Positions 1 through 7,620 of a stretch of DNA of 13,339 bases are shown piece by piece. Source of the stretch: DAMCAP01 sp964369265. Lineage in GTDB: Bacteria; Bacillota; Clostridia; Oscillospirales; Ruminococcaceae. Numbering within the stretch: position 1 is the stretch's first letter; every line of letters begins with the position of its first letter. The translations under genes and the position numbers were made by a program. The stretch is taken from NCBI GenBank assembly GCA_964369265.1, contig CAYJEV010000049.1:1-13339 (forward strand). The letters run 5' to 3'. Under the pieces are notes generated by a model. The model searched no databases, had not been told where the DNA came from, and saw only the letters and a program-made list of their open reading frames with translations.

Positions 1-1866
1 ATGTCATTTGATGTTTTGTTGAATGATATCGAGTTTAAAAGAAATAGAGGTGCAGAATTGGATAAAATAGCGATACTTAATAAATATTTTGGATATGAAA
101 GCTTCCGAGAGGGGCAGAGCGATATAATTGATTGCATACTTAATAAAAATGATGTGCTTGGTGTTATGCCGACAGGTGCTGGAAAATCCATCTGTTACCA
201 AATACCAGCACTTATTAATGAGGGCATAACCTTAGTAATTTCGCCTCTAATATCGCTAATGCAGGATCAGGTTATGTCGTTAGTAGGTCTTGGAATACCA
301 GCGGCTTATATTAACTCTAGCCTTACAAGTTCGCAGTATTTTAAGGCTATGGACAATGCAACAAAGGGAAAGTACAAGCTAATCTATGTTGCACCTGAAA
401 GGCTTTTGTCGCCTCGCTTTTTAGAGTTTGCCACAAATGCCAACATATCAATGGTTGCTGTTGACGAAGCGCACTGCATTTCGCAGTGGGGGCAGGATTT
501 TCGTCCTGGCTATCTTGAAGTGACTGATTTTATAAACGCCTTGCCTAATAGGCCTGTTGTCGCAGCTTTCACAGCAACTGCAACAAAAAAGGTTAGAGAG
601 GATATAGCCTCTTTGCTAGAGCTTAAAAATCCAGCTAGCTTTGTAACAGGCTTTAATAGAGAAAACTTGTATTTTTCAACTAGCTCTCCCCAAAATAAAT
701 TCCTCGCTTGCTTAGAGTTTATTAAAGCTCATAAAAATCAGTCTGGTATTATTTATTGCTCAACAAGAAAGAATGTCGATATGGTGCATGAAAAGCTCCT
801 AGAAGCTGACTTCCCTGTCACAAAATATCATGCTGGACTTGAAGACAACGAAAGAAAGCAAAATCAAGAAGACTTTCTTTATGATAGATCTAGCATAATG
901 GTGGCAACAAACGCCTTTGGTATGGGAATTGATAAATCGAATGTATCTTATGTAATTCATTATAACATGCCAAAGGATATTGAAAGCTATTATCAAGAAG
1001 CTGGAAGAGCTGGACGAGATGGAAGCCTCGCTAAATGCTTGCTGCTTTATAGCGGAGAGGATGTCGCAACGCAGAAGTTTTTTATTGAGCAACCAAAGGA
1101 CAATGTCTATCTTGATGAAGAGATGGCTGCGAGTGTGCGTATTGCTGAGCATAGGCGATTGCAAAAAATGGTATTTTATAGCACTACTTCCTATTGTCTG
1201 AGAAAAAACCTGCTTGAGTATTTTGGCGAGAAAGCACCAGAGAGATGCGGATATTGCAGTAACTGCGATACTGCCTTTGAGGACACAGACATAACTATTG
1301 ATGCACAAAAAATACTATCTTGCGTTGCAAGAATGCCTTTTAGGGTTGGTATTGGCATGATAATTGATGTGCTTCGTGGTTCAAAAAATGAAAAAGTGCT
1401 AAAGCATAACTTTGATCAGCTCTCAACCTACAACATCAGCGATAAATCAAGCTTTATGCTTAAATCTATTATCAATCATTTAATCCAAAACGAATTTTTA
1501 AGCCAAGGCGGAGATTTTAACACACTCTCTTTAAGCAACCGCTCTCGTGAGGTTTTAAAAGGAGAAATTAAGCTTAGTATGCTGTTGCCAAAAGAAAAGC
1601 CGAAAGCTCCTAAAAAGCAAAACCTCGATTTATCCGAAGAGCTTATACCTTTATTCCAAAAGCTTCGTGAGCTTAGGGCGAGTTTGGCAAAAAATCAAGG
1701 CATACCAGCATTTTGGGTGTTCGGAGATGCACAGCTTGTTGACATCTGCAATAACCTCCCAACAACATTAGATGCTTTTTCTAAAATTTCTGGCGTTGGA
1801 GCTGCTAAACTTGAAAAATATGGGGCGCAATTTACAAATGCAGTAAAAGAATTTACTAAAGAATAA
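1..1866 (+). CDS. recQ: ATP-dependent DNA helicase RecQ
   Basis: A 3'-to-5' superfamily 2 DNA helicase for recombination and replication-fork repair, acting in the cytoplasm. Visible in order: the Q-motif region with FREGQ (36-40), Walker A PTGAGKS (57-63), the DEAH box (155-158) followed by the RecQ-typical CISQWG aromatic loop, TATAT (191-195), motif VI QEAGRAGRDG (332-341), a four-cysteine zinc site (C399, C416, C419, C422), a winged-helix region (about 430-525), and a C-terminal HRDC domain (about 545-618). At 621 residues it is the normal length for a RecQ with all three accessory modules. The ATG is the first base of the window, so no ribosome binding site can be seen and a start further upstream is possible. 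It is convergent with the nucleoside operon and separated from it by a terminator, so it is probably functionally unrelated. Stop codon TAA. Confidence 0.97.
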   Translation: MSFDVLLNDIEFKRNRGAELDKIAILNKYFGYESFREGQSDIIDCILNKNDVLGVMPTGAGKSICYQIPALINEGITLVISPLISLMQDQVMSLVGLGIPAAYINSSLTSSQYFKAMDNATKGKYKLIYVAPERLLSPRFLEFATNANISMVAVDEAHCISQWGQDFRPGYLEVTDFINALPNRPVVAAFTATATKKVREDIASLLELKNPASFVTGFNRENLYFSTSSPQNKFLACLEFIKAHKNQSGIIYCSTRKNVDMVHEKLLEADFPVTKYHAGLEDNERKQNQEDFLYDRSSIMVATNAFGMGIDKSNVSYVIHYNMPKDIESYYQEAGRAGRDGSLAKCLLLYSGEDVATQKFFIEQPKDNVYLDEEMAASVRIAEHRRLQKMVFYSTTSYCLRKNLLEYFGEKAPERCGYCSNCDTAFEDTDITIDAQKILSCVARMPFRVGIGMIIDVLRGSKNEKVLKHNFDQLSTYNISDKSSFMLKSIINHLIQNEFLSQGGDFNTLSLSNRSREVLKGEIKLSMLLPKEKPKAPKKQNLDLSEELIPLFQKLRELRASLAKNQGIPAFWVFGDAQLVDICNNLPTTLDAFSKISGVGAAKLEKYGAQFTNAVKEFTKE

Positions 1867-1869
1867 AAT

Positions 1870-1910
1870 AAAAGAGCTATGACGAATTTCTTCGCCATAG
1901 CCCTTTTATT
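1870..1910 (+). terminator. Rho-independent terminator after recQ, probably bidirectional
   Basis: Four bases after the recQ stop, a 17-base arm (1870-1886) and a matching arm (1891-1907) form a long hairpin with a TTTC loop. Two positions pair as G-U on the RNA, the rest are perfect. The plus-strand arm ends in TTTTATTT. On the minus strand the same hairpin is followed by TTTTATTTTA, so it can also end the nucleoside operon, whose last gene stops at 1968. The two units are convergent across this element. Confidence 0.88.
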
Positions 1911-1967
1911 TATAACCTATTTATTCAAAATTTAGTTAAATGCAATGATATAATCTCGTGTAGATTA

Positions 1968-2807
1968 TTACTTAATTAAAGATGGATAAGCCCACTCTTT
2001 GTTGGCAGCTTTCTTCTTTTTCTCCCATTCCCATAGGATGGAGCAAGCAAGGTTTGCAACTTCTAAGTTATGGTTTACAGTGTTAGCATCATATTTGAAA
2101 GTGTTCTCAACTCTGTTTGCAACAACTGTGAAGATAGCTCCAGCTCTAATCTTGTATAGAGAGCTCATTGTTAATACAGTTGCAGCTTCCATTTCAAAGC
2201 TTAAAACTCCAGCGGCTTGCATGTCTTCCATAATAGTCTTCATGAAGCTTTGGGAATAGCCTTTGTATCCTGGTCTGCCTTGTCCGCAGAAGAAAGAAGC
2301 AGCTGTGTAACCAACACCAACATGGTATCTATAGCCAAGACGCTCGCAAGCCTCAATTAAAGCCATTGTTACTTCAGGGTTCGCAGCAGCTGGATATGAG
2401 TTAGTCACATAGCTGTCGCTTGTGCCTTCCATTCTAACAGCAGCGTTACAAATGATTAAATCGCCTGGCTTAATATCAGCTTGAATAGCACCACAAGTAC
2501 CAACTCTAATTAAAGTTTCGCAGCCAATTTCAGCTAAATCCTCAATTGCGCTAGCAGTTGAACCGCCACCAGCACCAGTTGAACAAGCAGAGATATCTAG
2601 GTCGCCAATTTTGCCTGTGTAAGTCACATGCTCACGATAATCAGCAACTAGCTCGCCGCTATCCCACATCTCAGCAATTTTGCCAACTCTTTTTGGATCT
2701 CCTGGTAGAAGACAATATTTAGCAACTTCCCCTTCTTTGCAGCGAATATGATATTGTTTGCCAAGCTCGTCCGTTGGTCTTCTTGCGTCATTCCAATCGT
2801 TATTCAT
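1968..2807 (-). CDS. udp: Uridine phosphorylase (NP-I family)
   Basis: Reversible phosphorolysis of uridine (or related pyrimidine nucleosides) to the free base and (deoxy)ribose-1-phosphate in the cytoplasm. Features of the hexameric NP-I fold: GDPKR phosphate loop (36-40), RVGTCG (101-106), and the ribose-binding E-M-E triad (E205, M206, E207). A Q-x-R pair (Q176, R178, in GQGR) is the uracil-recognition signature that separates uridine phosphorylases from DeoD-type purine enzymes. At 279 residues it is about 25 longer than E. coli Udp (253), from a longer N-terminus and a lysine-rich tail (263-279). The ATG has AGGAG at 2822-2818, ten bases upstream. It is the last gene of the eight-gene minus-strand operon, 89 bases after the second permease with a hairpin between. 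Exact nucleoside preference is not certain. Confidence 0.87.
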   Translation of the reverse strand: MNNDWNDARRPTDELGKQYHIRCKEGEVAKYCLLPGDPKRVGKIAEMWDSGELVADYREHVTYTGKIGDLDISACSTGAGGGSTASAIEDLAEIGCETLIRVGTCGAIQADIKPGDLIICNAAVRMEGTSDSYVTNSYPAAANPEVTMALIEACERLGYRYHVGVGYTAASFFCGQGRPGYKGYSQSFMKTIMEDMQAAGVLSFEMEAATVLTMSSLYKIRAGAIFTVVANRVENTFKYDANTVNHNLEVANLACSILWEWEKKKKAANKEWAYPSLIK

Positions 2808-2817
2808 AATGATTATT

Positions 2818-2822
2818 CTCCT
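2818..2822 (-). promoter_or_regulatory. Ribosome binding site of the uridine phosphorylase gene
   Basis: AGGAG on the minus strand, ten bases before the ATG at 2807. It gives the last gene of the operon its own translation signal after the 89-base gap. Confidence 0.75.
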
Positions 2823-2826
2823 ATCA

Positions 2827-2876
2827 TTTATTTTTTAACCCCAAATCACAAGTTAGCAGTTTGGGGTTTATTTTTT
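2827..2876. repeat. Hairpin flanked by a 10-bp direct repeat, between permease and udp
   Basis: Nine-base arms AACCCCAAA (2837-2845) and TTTGGGGTT (2860-2868) enclose a 14-base loop. The hairpin is flanked by the same 10-mer, TTTATTTTTT, at 2827-2836 and 2867-2876. The U-rich run follows the hairpin on the plus strand only. On the coding minus strand it is followed by an A-rich stretch, so it does not look like an intrinsic terminator for the operon. It may protect a 3' end, mark a processing site, or stop antisense transcription arriving from the plus strand. Confidence 0.6.
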
Positions 2877-2896
2877 GTTTAAAAATTTATCGCTTA

Positions 2897-3808
2897 CTAG
2901 CTATCATGGAACTTTCCAATACCAGCTGGTGCTTTTGATCTCTTTGTGCCGAATGTGATAACAATAAGTGTTAGAATATAAGGCATCATCATAACAAGCT
3001 GGCTTGGCAGTACATTTTGGAAGATGCTTTGAAGAGAATCAAAGAAAGCAAAGAAGATACTTCCAAGCAATGCGCCTAATGGGCTGTATTGTCCAAAAGC
3101 GTTGATAACAACTGCAATGTATCCACGTCCAGCTGTCATATTCTCAACAAATAAATTTAGCTGTCCTAAAGATAGATACGCGCCAGCCATACCGCATAAC
3201 AAACCACTAACTATTACACCAAAATATTTATAAGCAACAACATTTATACCAACAGTTGCAGCTGCTTGTGGATTTTCGCCCACCATTCTCATTCTAAGGC
3301 CTTTTTGAGTTTTAAACATAAATACCCAGCCTATTATAACAATCACTATCGTTGAATAAAACAACACATTTTGTGCTAATAATATCTCGCCAATGAAAGG
3401 TATCTTTGAAAGCCACTCGGCATTTATAGTTGAAAAACTCTCAACCTGAACAGACTTACCATTCATTCCCCAAATCATAGTTAAAAGCAGAGGAGTTATA
3501 GCAAGACCTAATAAGTTTACGCTCATACCGCTAATTGTCGCATTAACCTTATATGTTATATGCATAACTGCGTGTAATAAGCTGAAAATTGCTCCAGCAA
3601 GCATTCCAACAATCAGCCCCATAACAGCATTGCCTGTTATGAAAGAACCAAAAACTCCAAAGAAAGCCCCAGCTATCATCATTCCCTCGCTACCAAGATC
3701 GCTTACACCAGAACGCATAGAAAATGCGCCGCCTGTTGAAGCTAGTATAAGAGGAACTGCCATTCTAAGAGTTGAGGATAATATAGTGTCAAGTATAGTT
3801 ATATCCAT
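2897..3808 (-). CDS. Nucleoside ABC transporter permease (second subunit, NupQ/YufQ-type)
   Basis: Inner-membrane permease of the BMP-family nucleoside importer, pairing with the permease encoded just upstream. The 303-residue sequence is strongly hydrophobic throughout, with roughly eight to ten candidate membrane spans. Family landmarks: the N-terminal block with GGAFSMRSGV (26-35) and GSEGMM (39-44), the cytoplasmic coupling segment GENPQAA (177-183), MTAGRGYIA (224-232), and a late PLGALLGS (243-250) span. Length agrees with the second permease of the B. subtilis nup/yuf cluster (about 320). Its ATG overlaps the previous gene's stop by one base (TAATG), indicating translational coupling. 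The family also contains sugar transporters, but the neighbouring phosphorylases point to nucleosides. It ends in TAG, the only non-TAA stop here. Confidence 0.9.
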   Translation of the reverse strand: MDITILDTILSSTLRMAVPLILASTGGAFSMRSGVSDLGSEGMMIAGAFFGVFGSFITGNAVMGLIVGMLAGAIFSLLHAVMHITYKVNATISGMSVNLLGLAITPLLLTMIWGMNGKSVQVESFSTINAEWLSKIPFIGEILLAQNVLFYSTIVIVIIGWVFMFKTQKGLRMRMVGENPQAAATVGINVVAYKYFGVIVSGLLCGMAGAYLSLGQLNLFVENMTAGRGYIAVVINAFGQYSPLGALLGSIFFAFFDSLQSIFQNVLPSQLVMMMPYILTLIVITFGTKRSKAPAGIGKFHDS

Positions 3809-4893
3809 TATTTGCCACCTTTACTTTCTGTCGCTTTTTTTGACTTAACAAGCTTTGTAATACCGCTTATCATTGTTGGAGCAGCAACAAAGATAACAAC
3901 AAGCACCTGAATAACATCAACAAACTCAACAGGTACAGGAGTTGTTCTGTTTAAGGTAATTGCTCCAGCTTTTAAAACTCCAAACAAGAAAGCTGATAAT
4001 ATAACTGCCAAAGGATTATAAGCTGCAAGCGCTGCAACTGATATTCCAGAGAAACCAAAGCCGTTAGAAAATCCTTCTATAAATCTAAAGTTTACACCAA
4101 GCACCATCGCCGCTCCAGCAAGACCAGCAACACCACCACTAGCAAAGAAAGTTGTTAAGTAAGTTCTATTTACATTTATACCAGCTGTTTTTGCAGCCTT
4201 TAAGTTTAAGCCTGTAACCTTAATTTCATATCCATAAGAAGTTTTGCTTAAAATGAACTGCACTATAATCGCCACAAACAACACTAAAAGCACTGCTGTT
4301 GTTAGCTGTGTTTTTGGAATTAGCTTTGTAAGGCGAGCAGTTTGTGGAATAATCTCTGTTTGAGCAAGAGCACTATCCTCTGGCTTTAATGGGCCGTTTG
4401 CAAGATAGCTTGTGAAAAGAATAAACACCTCATTAAGCATAAGAGTTAATATAATTTCGCTCGCCCCAAACTTAACCTTTAAAAAGGCAACCAAAAGTGC
4501 AGCTAAACCGCCAGCAACAAAAGCCGCTAATATCGCCAAAGGAACATGAATAATGCCAGGAAGGTTAGTTATATAAGCGCCAACTATAGCAGCAGCCATA
4601 GCCCCCATATATAATTGCCCTTCAGCACCTGTGTTTATCATTCTAACTTTATATGCTATAGCAAAAGATAGGCCTGTGAACATAATTGGTGTTGCTTGGC
4701 TCAAAGAAAGAGCAAAGCCGTTGACTGTTCCTAATGAAGATGCGAAGATAGCCATGTAGCTATCAATTGGAGAATAACCGCTAAACCAAATTATCACTGC
4801 ACCTAAAAGCAAAGATAATATTAGCGCAACAGCAGAGGTTTTAAAGGCTTTTTTAGCTTCAATAGCCTTTGCACTTTGTATTTTCTTATCCAT
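3808..4893 (-). CDS. Nucleoside ABC transporter permease (first subunit, NupP/YufP-type)
   Basis: First membrane subunit of the nucleoside importer. A charged cytoplasmic N-terminus (1-18) precedes about eight to ten hydrophobic spans. Family landmarks: NTGAEGQ (87-93), GASEIILTLMLN (143-154), the coupling-loop segment GLNLKAAKTAGIN (228-240), and GFSGISVAALA (280-290). A polar loop (about 165-195) probably faces the binding protein. At 361 residues it matches the longer first permease of these systems. The ATG at 4893 lies inside the ATPase gene (8-base overlap) and has AAGGAG at 4906-4901, seven bases upstream. The 3' end overlaps the next permease start by one base. The tight coupling supports a fixed ratio with ATPase and partner permease. 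Stop codon TAA. Confidence 0.9.
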   Translation of the reverse strand: MDKKIQSAKAIEAKKAFKTSAVALILSLLLGAVIIWFSGYSPIDSYMAIFASSLGTVNGFALSLSQATPIMFTGLSFAIAYKVRMINTGAEGQLYMGAMAAAIVGAYITNLPGIIHVPLAILAAFVAGGLAALLVAFLKVKFGASEIILTLMLNEVFILFTSYLANGPLKPEDSALAQTEIIPQTARLTKLIPKTQLTTAVLLVLFVAIIVQFILSKTSYGYEIKVTGLNLKAAKTAGINVNRTYLTTFFASGGVAGLAGAAMVLGVNFRFIEGFSNGFGFSGISVAALAAYNPLAVILSAFLFGVLKAGAITLNRTTPVPVEFVDVIQVLVVIFVAAPTMISGITKLVKSKKATESKGGK

Positions 4894-6415
4894 TAAAGCT
4901 CTCCTTATCCTTTAGTTCTGTTCCTGTCATCAACAAGCCAAGCTCAACTTCTGTTAGCTCTTCTGGCATGCTTTCAGACACAATTCTTCCCTCATAAAGC
5001 ACAACTATTCTATCACTTAATGCCCTAACTTCATCCAAATCGGCTGAAATTAGAAGAATAGCCTTGCCTTCGTCCCTAAGCTCGAGCATTTTCTTGTGTA
5101 TATACTCCATTGCACCAATATCAACTCCACGAGTTGGATGAGCAATAATAATAACATCAGGATCATGAGAGAAAGTTCTCGCAATTACAACTTTTTGCTG
5201 ATTGCCTCCAGAAAGAGAGCTAATAGCAGTTTCAACGCTTGGAGTTTTAACTCCAAACTCAACTTTTAGCTCCTCAGCATTTTTAAGTATGTCAGCCTGC
5301 TTTAATAAGCTGTTTGGCTTTCTATATTCAGGCTCATTATGATATCCAAGTATCATATTATCGGCAATAGACATCTCCTTAACAAGGCCTAAGGTTAATC
5401 TATCCTCTGGAATATGACCAACTTTATTTCTTAGGAAATGGTAGCTGTTTCCGCTTAGAGGCTTGCCATTTTTAGTTAAAGTCATTGTTTCAGGCTGAGT
5501 AAGCCCTGTTAGAGCTTCAATAAGTTGGGTTTGTCCATTTCCCTCAATGCCTGCAACTCCTAGTATCTCGCCTTTTTTAAGCTGCAACGAAACGTTGTCA
5601 ACTCTGTTTTGACCATCGACTTTAACAGTCAGGTTTTTAACATCAAAAACAACCTCTCCAATATTCTTAGCTGGATGTCTAGTCTTTAAATCGACCTGTC
5701 TTCCAACCATCATTTCAGAAAGCTGCTCAATGCTAACCTCGCTTGGAGTCACATGGTCAGATATTAAATGCCCATCTCTAAGAACAGTTATTCTGTCTGC
5801 AAGAGCCTTTGTTTCTCTTAGTTTATGTGTGATAATAACAATAGATTTGCCCTCAGCTTTTAGCTTTTTAAGGATGATAATTAGCTCATCAACCTCTGTT
5901 GGAGTTAAAACAGCTGTCGGCTCGTCTAGTATAATAACATCAGCCTTTCTGTAAAGAGCCTTTAGAATTTCTATTCTTTGTTGCTCTCCAACTGATAAAT
6001 CGGCAACTTTAGCGTTTGGATTTATATTAAAGTTAAACTGCTTAATTAAATCTGTAACCTGCTTAGTCGCTTCATTCATATCTAAAAAGCCAGACTTGTT
6101 AGGTTCAAGCCCAACTATTATATTCTCTGTTACTGTAAATTCATCCACCAACATAAAATGCTGATGCACCATACAAATGCCCATGTTTATTGCATCTGTT
6201 GGCTTTTTTAATTTAACTGGTTGCCCTTTGTAATATATCTCGCCCTCGTTTGGTGTTACCATTCCATACAACACCTTCATCAATGTGGTTTTGCCTGCAC
6301 CATTTTCGCCCAGTATGGATACAATTTCGCCCTCTTCTAAAAAGAAGTTTACTTTGTTTAAAGCAGTAGTACCAGGATACTCTTTGGTTATGCTCTTCAT
6401 CTCAATTAATTTCAA
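4886..6415 (-). CDS. Nucleoside ABC transporter ATPase, two fused nucleotide-binding domains
   Basis: Energises the BMP-type nucleoside importer from the cytoplasmic side. Numbered from the TTG at 6415, domain 1 has Walker A GENGAGKT (36-43), signature LSVGEQQ (140-146), Walker B ending in DEP (164-166) and switch His197. Domain 2 has a degenerate Walker A region, GIEGNGQTQ (289-297), signature LSGGNQQ (401-407), and IIIAHPTRG (422-430), where the usual catalytic Asp-Glu pair is replaced. That asymmetry is standard for this subfamily (NupO/YufO, RbsA-like). The frame is open to a TTG at 6448, but that codon sits inside a hairpin. GGGAGG at 6429-6424 is eight bases before the TTG at 6415, giving a 509-residue protein whose beginning (MKLIEMKSI) fits the family. 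An ATG at 6421 is only two bases from the same site and is less likely. Confidence 0.92.
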   Translation of the reverse strand: MKLIEMKSITKEYPGTTALNKVNFFLEEGEIVSILGENGAGKTTLMKVLYGMVTPNEGEIYYKGQPVKLKKPTDAINMGICMVHQHFMLVDEFTVTENIIVGLEPNKSGFLDMNEATKQVTDLIKQFNFNINPNAKVADLSVGEQQRIEILKALYRKADVIILDEPTAVLTPTEVDELIIILKKLKAEGKSIVIITHKLRETKALADRITVLRDGHLISDHVTPSEVSIEQLSEMMVGRQVDLKTRHPAKNIGEVVFDVKNLTVKVDGQNRVDNVSLQLKKGEILGVAGIEGNGQTQLIEALTGLTQPETMTLTKNGKPLSGNSYHFLRNKVGHIPEDRLTLGLVKEMSIADNMILGYHNEPEYRKPNSLLKQADILKNAEELKVEFGVKTPSVETAISSLSGGNQQKVVIARTFSHDPDVIIIAHPTRGVDIGAMEYIHKKMLELRDEGKAILLISADLDEVRALSDRIVVLYEGRIVSESMPEELTEVELGLLMTGTELKDKESFNG

Positions 6416-6423
6416 GCCCATTT

Positions 6424-6429
6424 CCTCCC
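6424..6429 (-). promoter_or_regulatory. Ribosome binding site that sets the ATPase start
   Basis: GGGAGG on the minus strand, eight bases before TTG 6415. The upstream TTG at 6448 has no such site, and the ATG at 6421 is only two bases away. Confidence 0.7.
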
Positions 6430-6441
6430 AAAAATTATCGT

Positions 6442-6489
6442 TTACCAAAAAAATAAATAAGTCAAGAAGACTTATTTATTTTTTGGTAA
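6442..6489 (-). terminator. Long AT-rich stem-loop between binding protein and ATPase genes
   Basis: An almost perfect inverted repeat of about 21 base pairs (arms 6442-6463 and 6469-6489, one extra A in the first) with a five-base loop. Read on the coding strand, the core stem AAATAAGTC / GACTTATTT runs into ATTTTTTT, which resembles a leaky intrinsic terminator. It begins about 13 bases after the binding-protein stop and ends before the ATPase ribosome site. In many ABC operons such an element keeps binding-protein mRNA more abundant than the membrane-subunit mRNA. That role is inferred. The repeat is symmetric, so its strand of action is not certain. Confidence 0.7.
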
Positions 6490-6501
6490 CAAGTTTATAA
6501 A

Positions 6502-7587
6502 TTAATATTGGTACTCAGCTGCCCAAGCATCGATCTCATCGATATCCTTAGGCATTGGTAGCTCGTCGTTAGCAATCTTTTGCTTAACATCTTCGATAAC
6601 AGCCATAACGTCCTCTGGAATCTCAGTGTTTAGACCTTCAACATCGATATCGCAAATGCCTTCTGCAATGCCCATCTCAGTAACACCAGGTGTCCAAGTG
6701 CCGTTCATGATTAAACCAATCTCTTGAACGATGAATTGCTCAACCTTCTTGCGAGATGTGCTTAAGCTATGATCAGGATCAACCATTGCTAGAGAAGTAC
6801 CAATTACATATTGATCTTTCTCGTCAGCAGCAGCAAATACACCTAGACCAGATGCACCAGCATTTTGGCTAACGATATCAGCGCCTCTTTCATACATAAC
6901 CATAGCAAGCTCTTTTGCCTTACCTGGGTCGTTGTAGTCGCCAATGAAGTTAGTTAGGATTTCAACCTCTGGGTTAACATACTTAGCGCCAGCGATGAAG
7001 CCAGTTGCTTGAGATCTTGAAACTGGGCTATCCATAGCGATTGTAAAGCCAAGGATATTTTCTGGGTTAGATTTTGCAAATCTCTCATCTTGAGTTGCTA
7101 GACCAGCTAGAACGCCAGATAGGAAGTGTTGCTCTGGATGGCTTGGTGTGATGGAGTGAATGTTGTCATAACCCTCAATCGCAGTATCAATCATACAGAA
7201 CTTTTGCTCTGGGTACTCAGAAGCAACTAGCTTAATAGCATCTGCTTGGTCAGCACTTACTGCAAAAATAACATCATACTCGCCAGCTTCTGCATAGGAA
7301 CGTAGTTGAATCTCATAATCAGCTACATTCTCAGGCTCAACATAGTCAAAAGGAATGTTGTATTGCTCAGATGCCATCTCACATCCAACATATACTTCAT
7401 CATTGTAACCATTGTCGCCTAGTCCGCCAGAACCGAACATTACTGCAAACTTATGCTCGCTAACAGCAGCCTCACTGCTTGCTGTTTCGCCAGCGCCTTC
7501 ACTTGTTGCTGTGCTGCTTGCTTCGTCAGTTGCTGCACAACCTGCTAGCATTAGAGCCGCTAGTAGTGAAATTAGAACCTTTTTCAT
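6502..7587 (-). CDS. BMP/PnrA-family nucleoside-binding lipoprotein
   Basis: Extracytoplasmic solute receptor of the ABC importer. It starts with a lipoprotein signal peptide: KK, a hydrophobic core, then the lipobox LAGC with C17 as the expected lipidated residue. A low-complexity Ala/Ser/Thr/Glu tether follows (18-44). The mature domain begins near HKFAVMFGSGG. Family marks are GDNGYND (57-63), SADQADA (111-117), FLSGVLAG (155-162) and ASGLGVFAAA (245-254). The usual IGVDSDQ-like ribose-binding segment is replaced by IGTSLAMVDPDH (262-273), and the GGMD block by IAMD (183-186), so ligand contacts may differ from classical PnrA. ATG with GGAGG at 7599-7595, seven bases upstream. It lies 33 bases after the purine nucleoside phosphorylase gene. 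At 361 residues it is the usual family length. Confidence 0.9.
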   Translation of the reverse strand: MKKVLISLLAALMLAGCAATDEASSTATSEGAGETASSEAAVSEHKFAVMFGSGGLGDNGYNDEVYVGCEMASEQYNIPFDYVEPENVADYEIQLRSYAEAGEYDVIFAVSADQADAIKLVASEYPEQKFCMIDTAIEGYDNIHSITPSHPEQHFLSGVLAGLATQDERFAKSNPENILGFTIAMDSPVSRSQATGFIAGAKYVNPEVEILTNFIGDYNDPGKAKELAMVMYERGADIVSQNAGASGLGVFAAADEKDQYVIGTSLAMVDPDHSLSTSRKKVEQFIVQEIGLIMNGTWTPGVTEMGIAEGICDIDVEGLNTEIPEDVMAVIEDVKQKIANDELPMPKDIDEIDAWAAEYQY

Positions 7588-7620
7588 CTCAAATCCTCCA
7601 TGTTTTGCGCTTAAAATATT

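Noticed and set aside
799..1308. 169-codon open frame on the minus strand inside recQ
   Set aside because: It lies fully antisense to conserved helicase motifs, has no family features and no ribosome binding site that I could see. The other long overlapping frames in the window were dropped for the same reason.
2808..2860. Separate promoter for udp (TTGTGA, 17 bases, AATGAT on the minus strand)
   Set aside because: Both boxes are weak and the -10 touches the ribosome binding site, leaving no room for a leader.
6416..6448. Longer ATPase start at TTG 6448
   Set aside because: It falls inside the stem-loop and lacks a ribosome binding site. The extra 11 residues are not part of the family N-terminus, and the strong GGGAGG fits the TTG at 6415.
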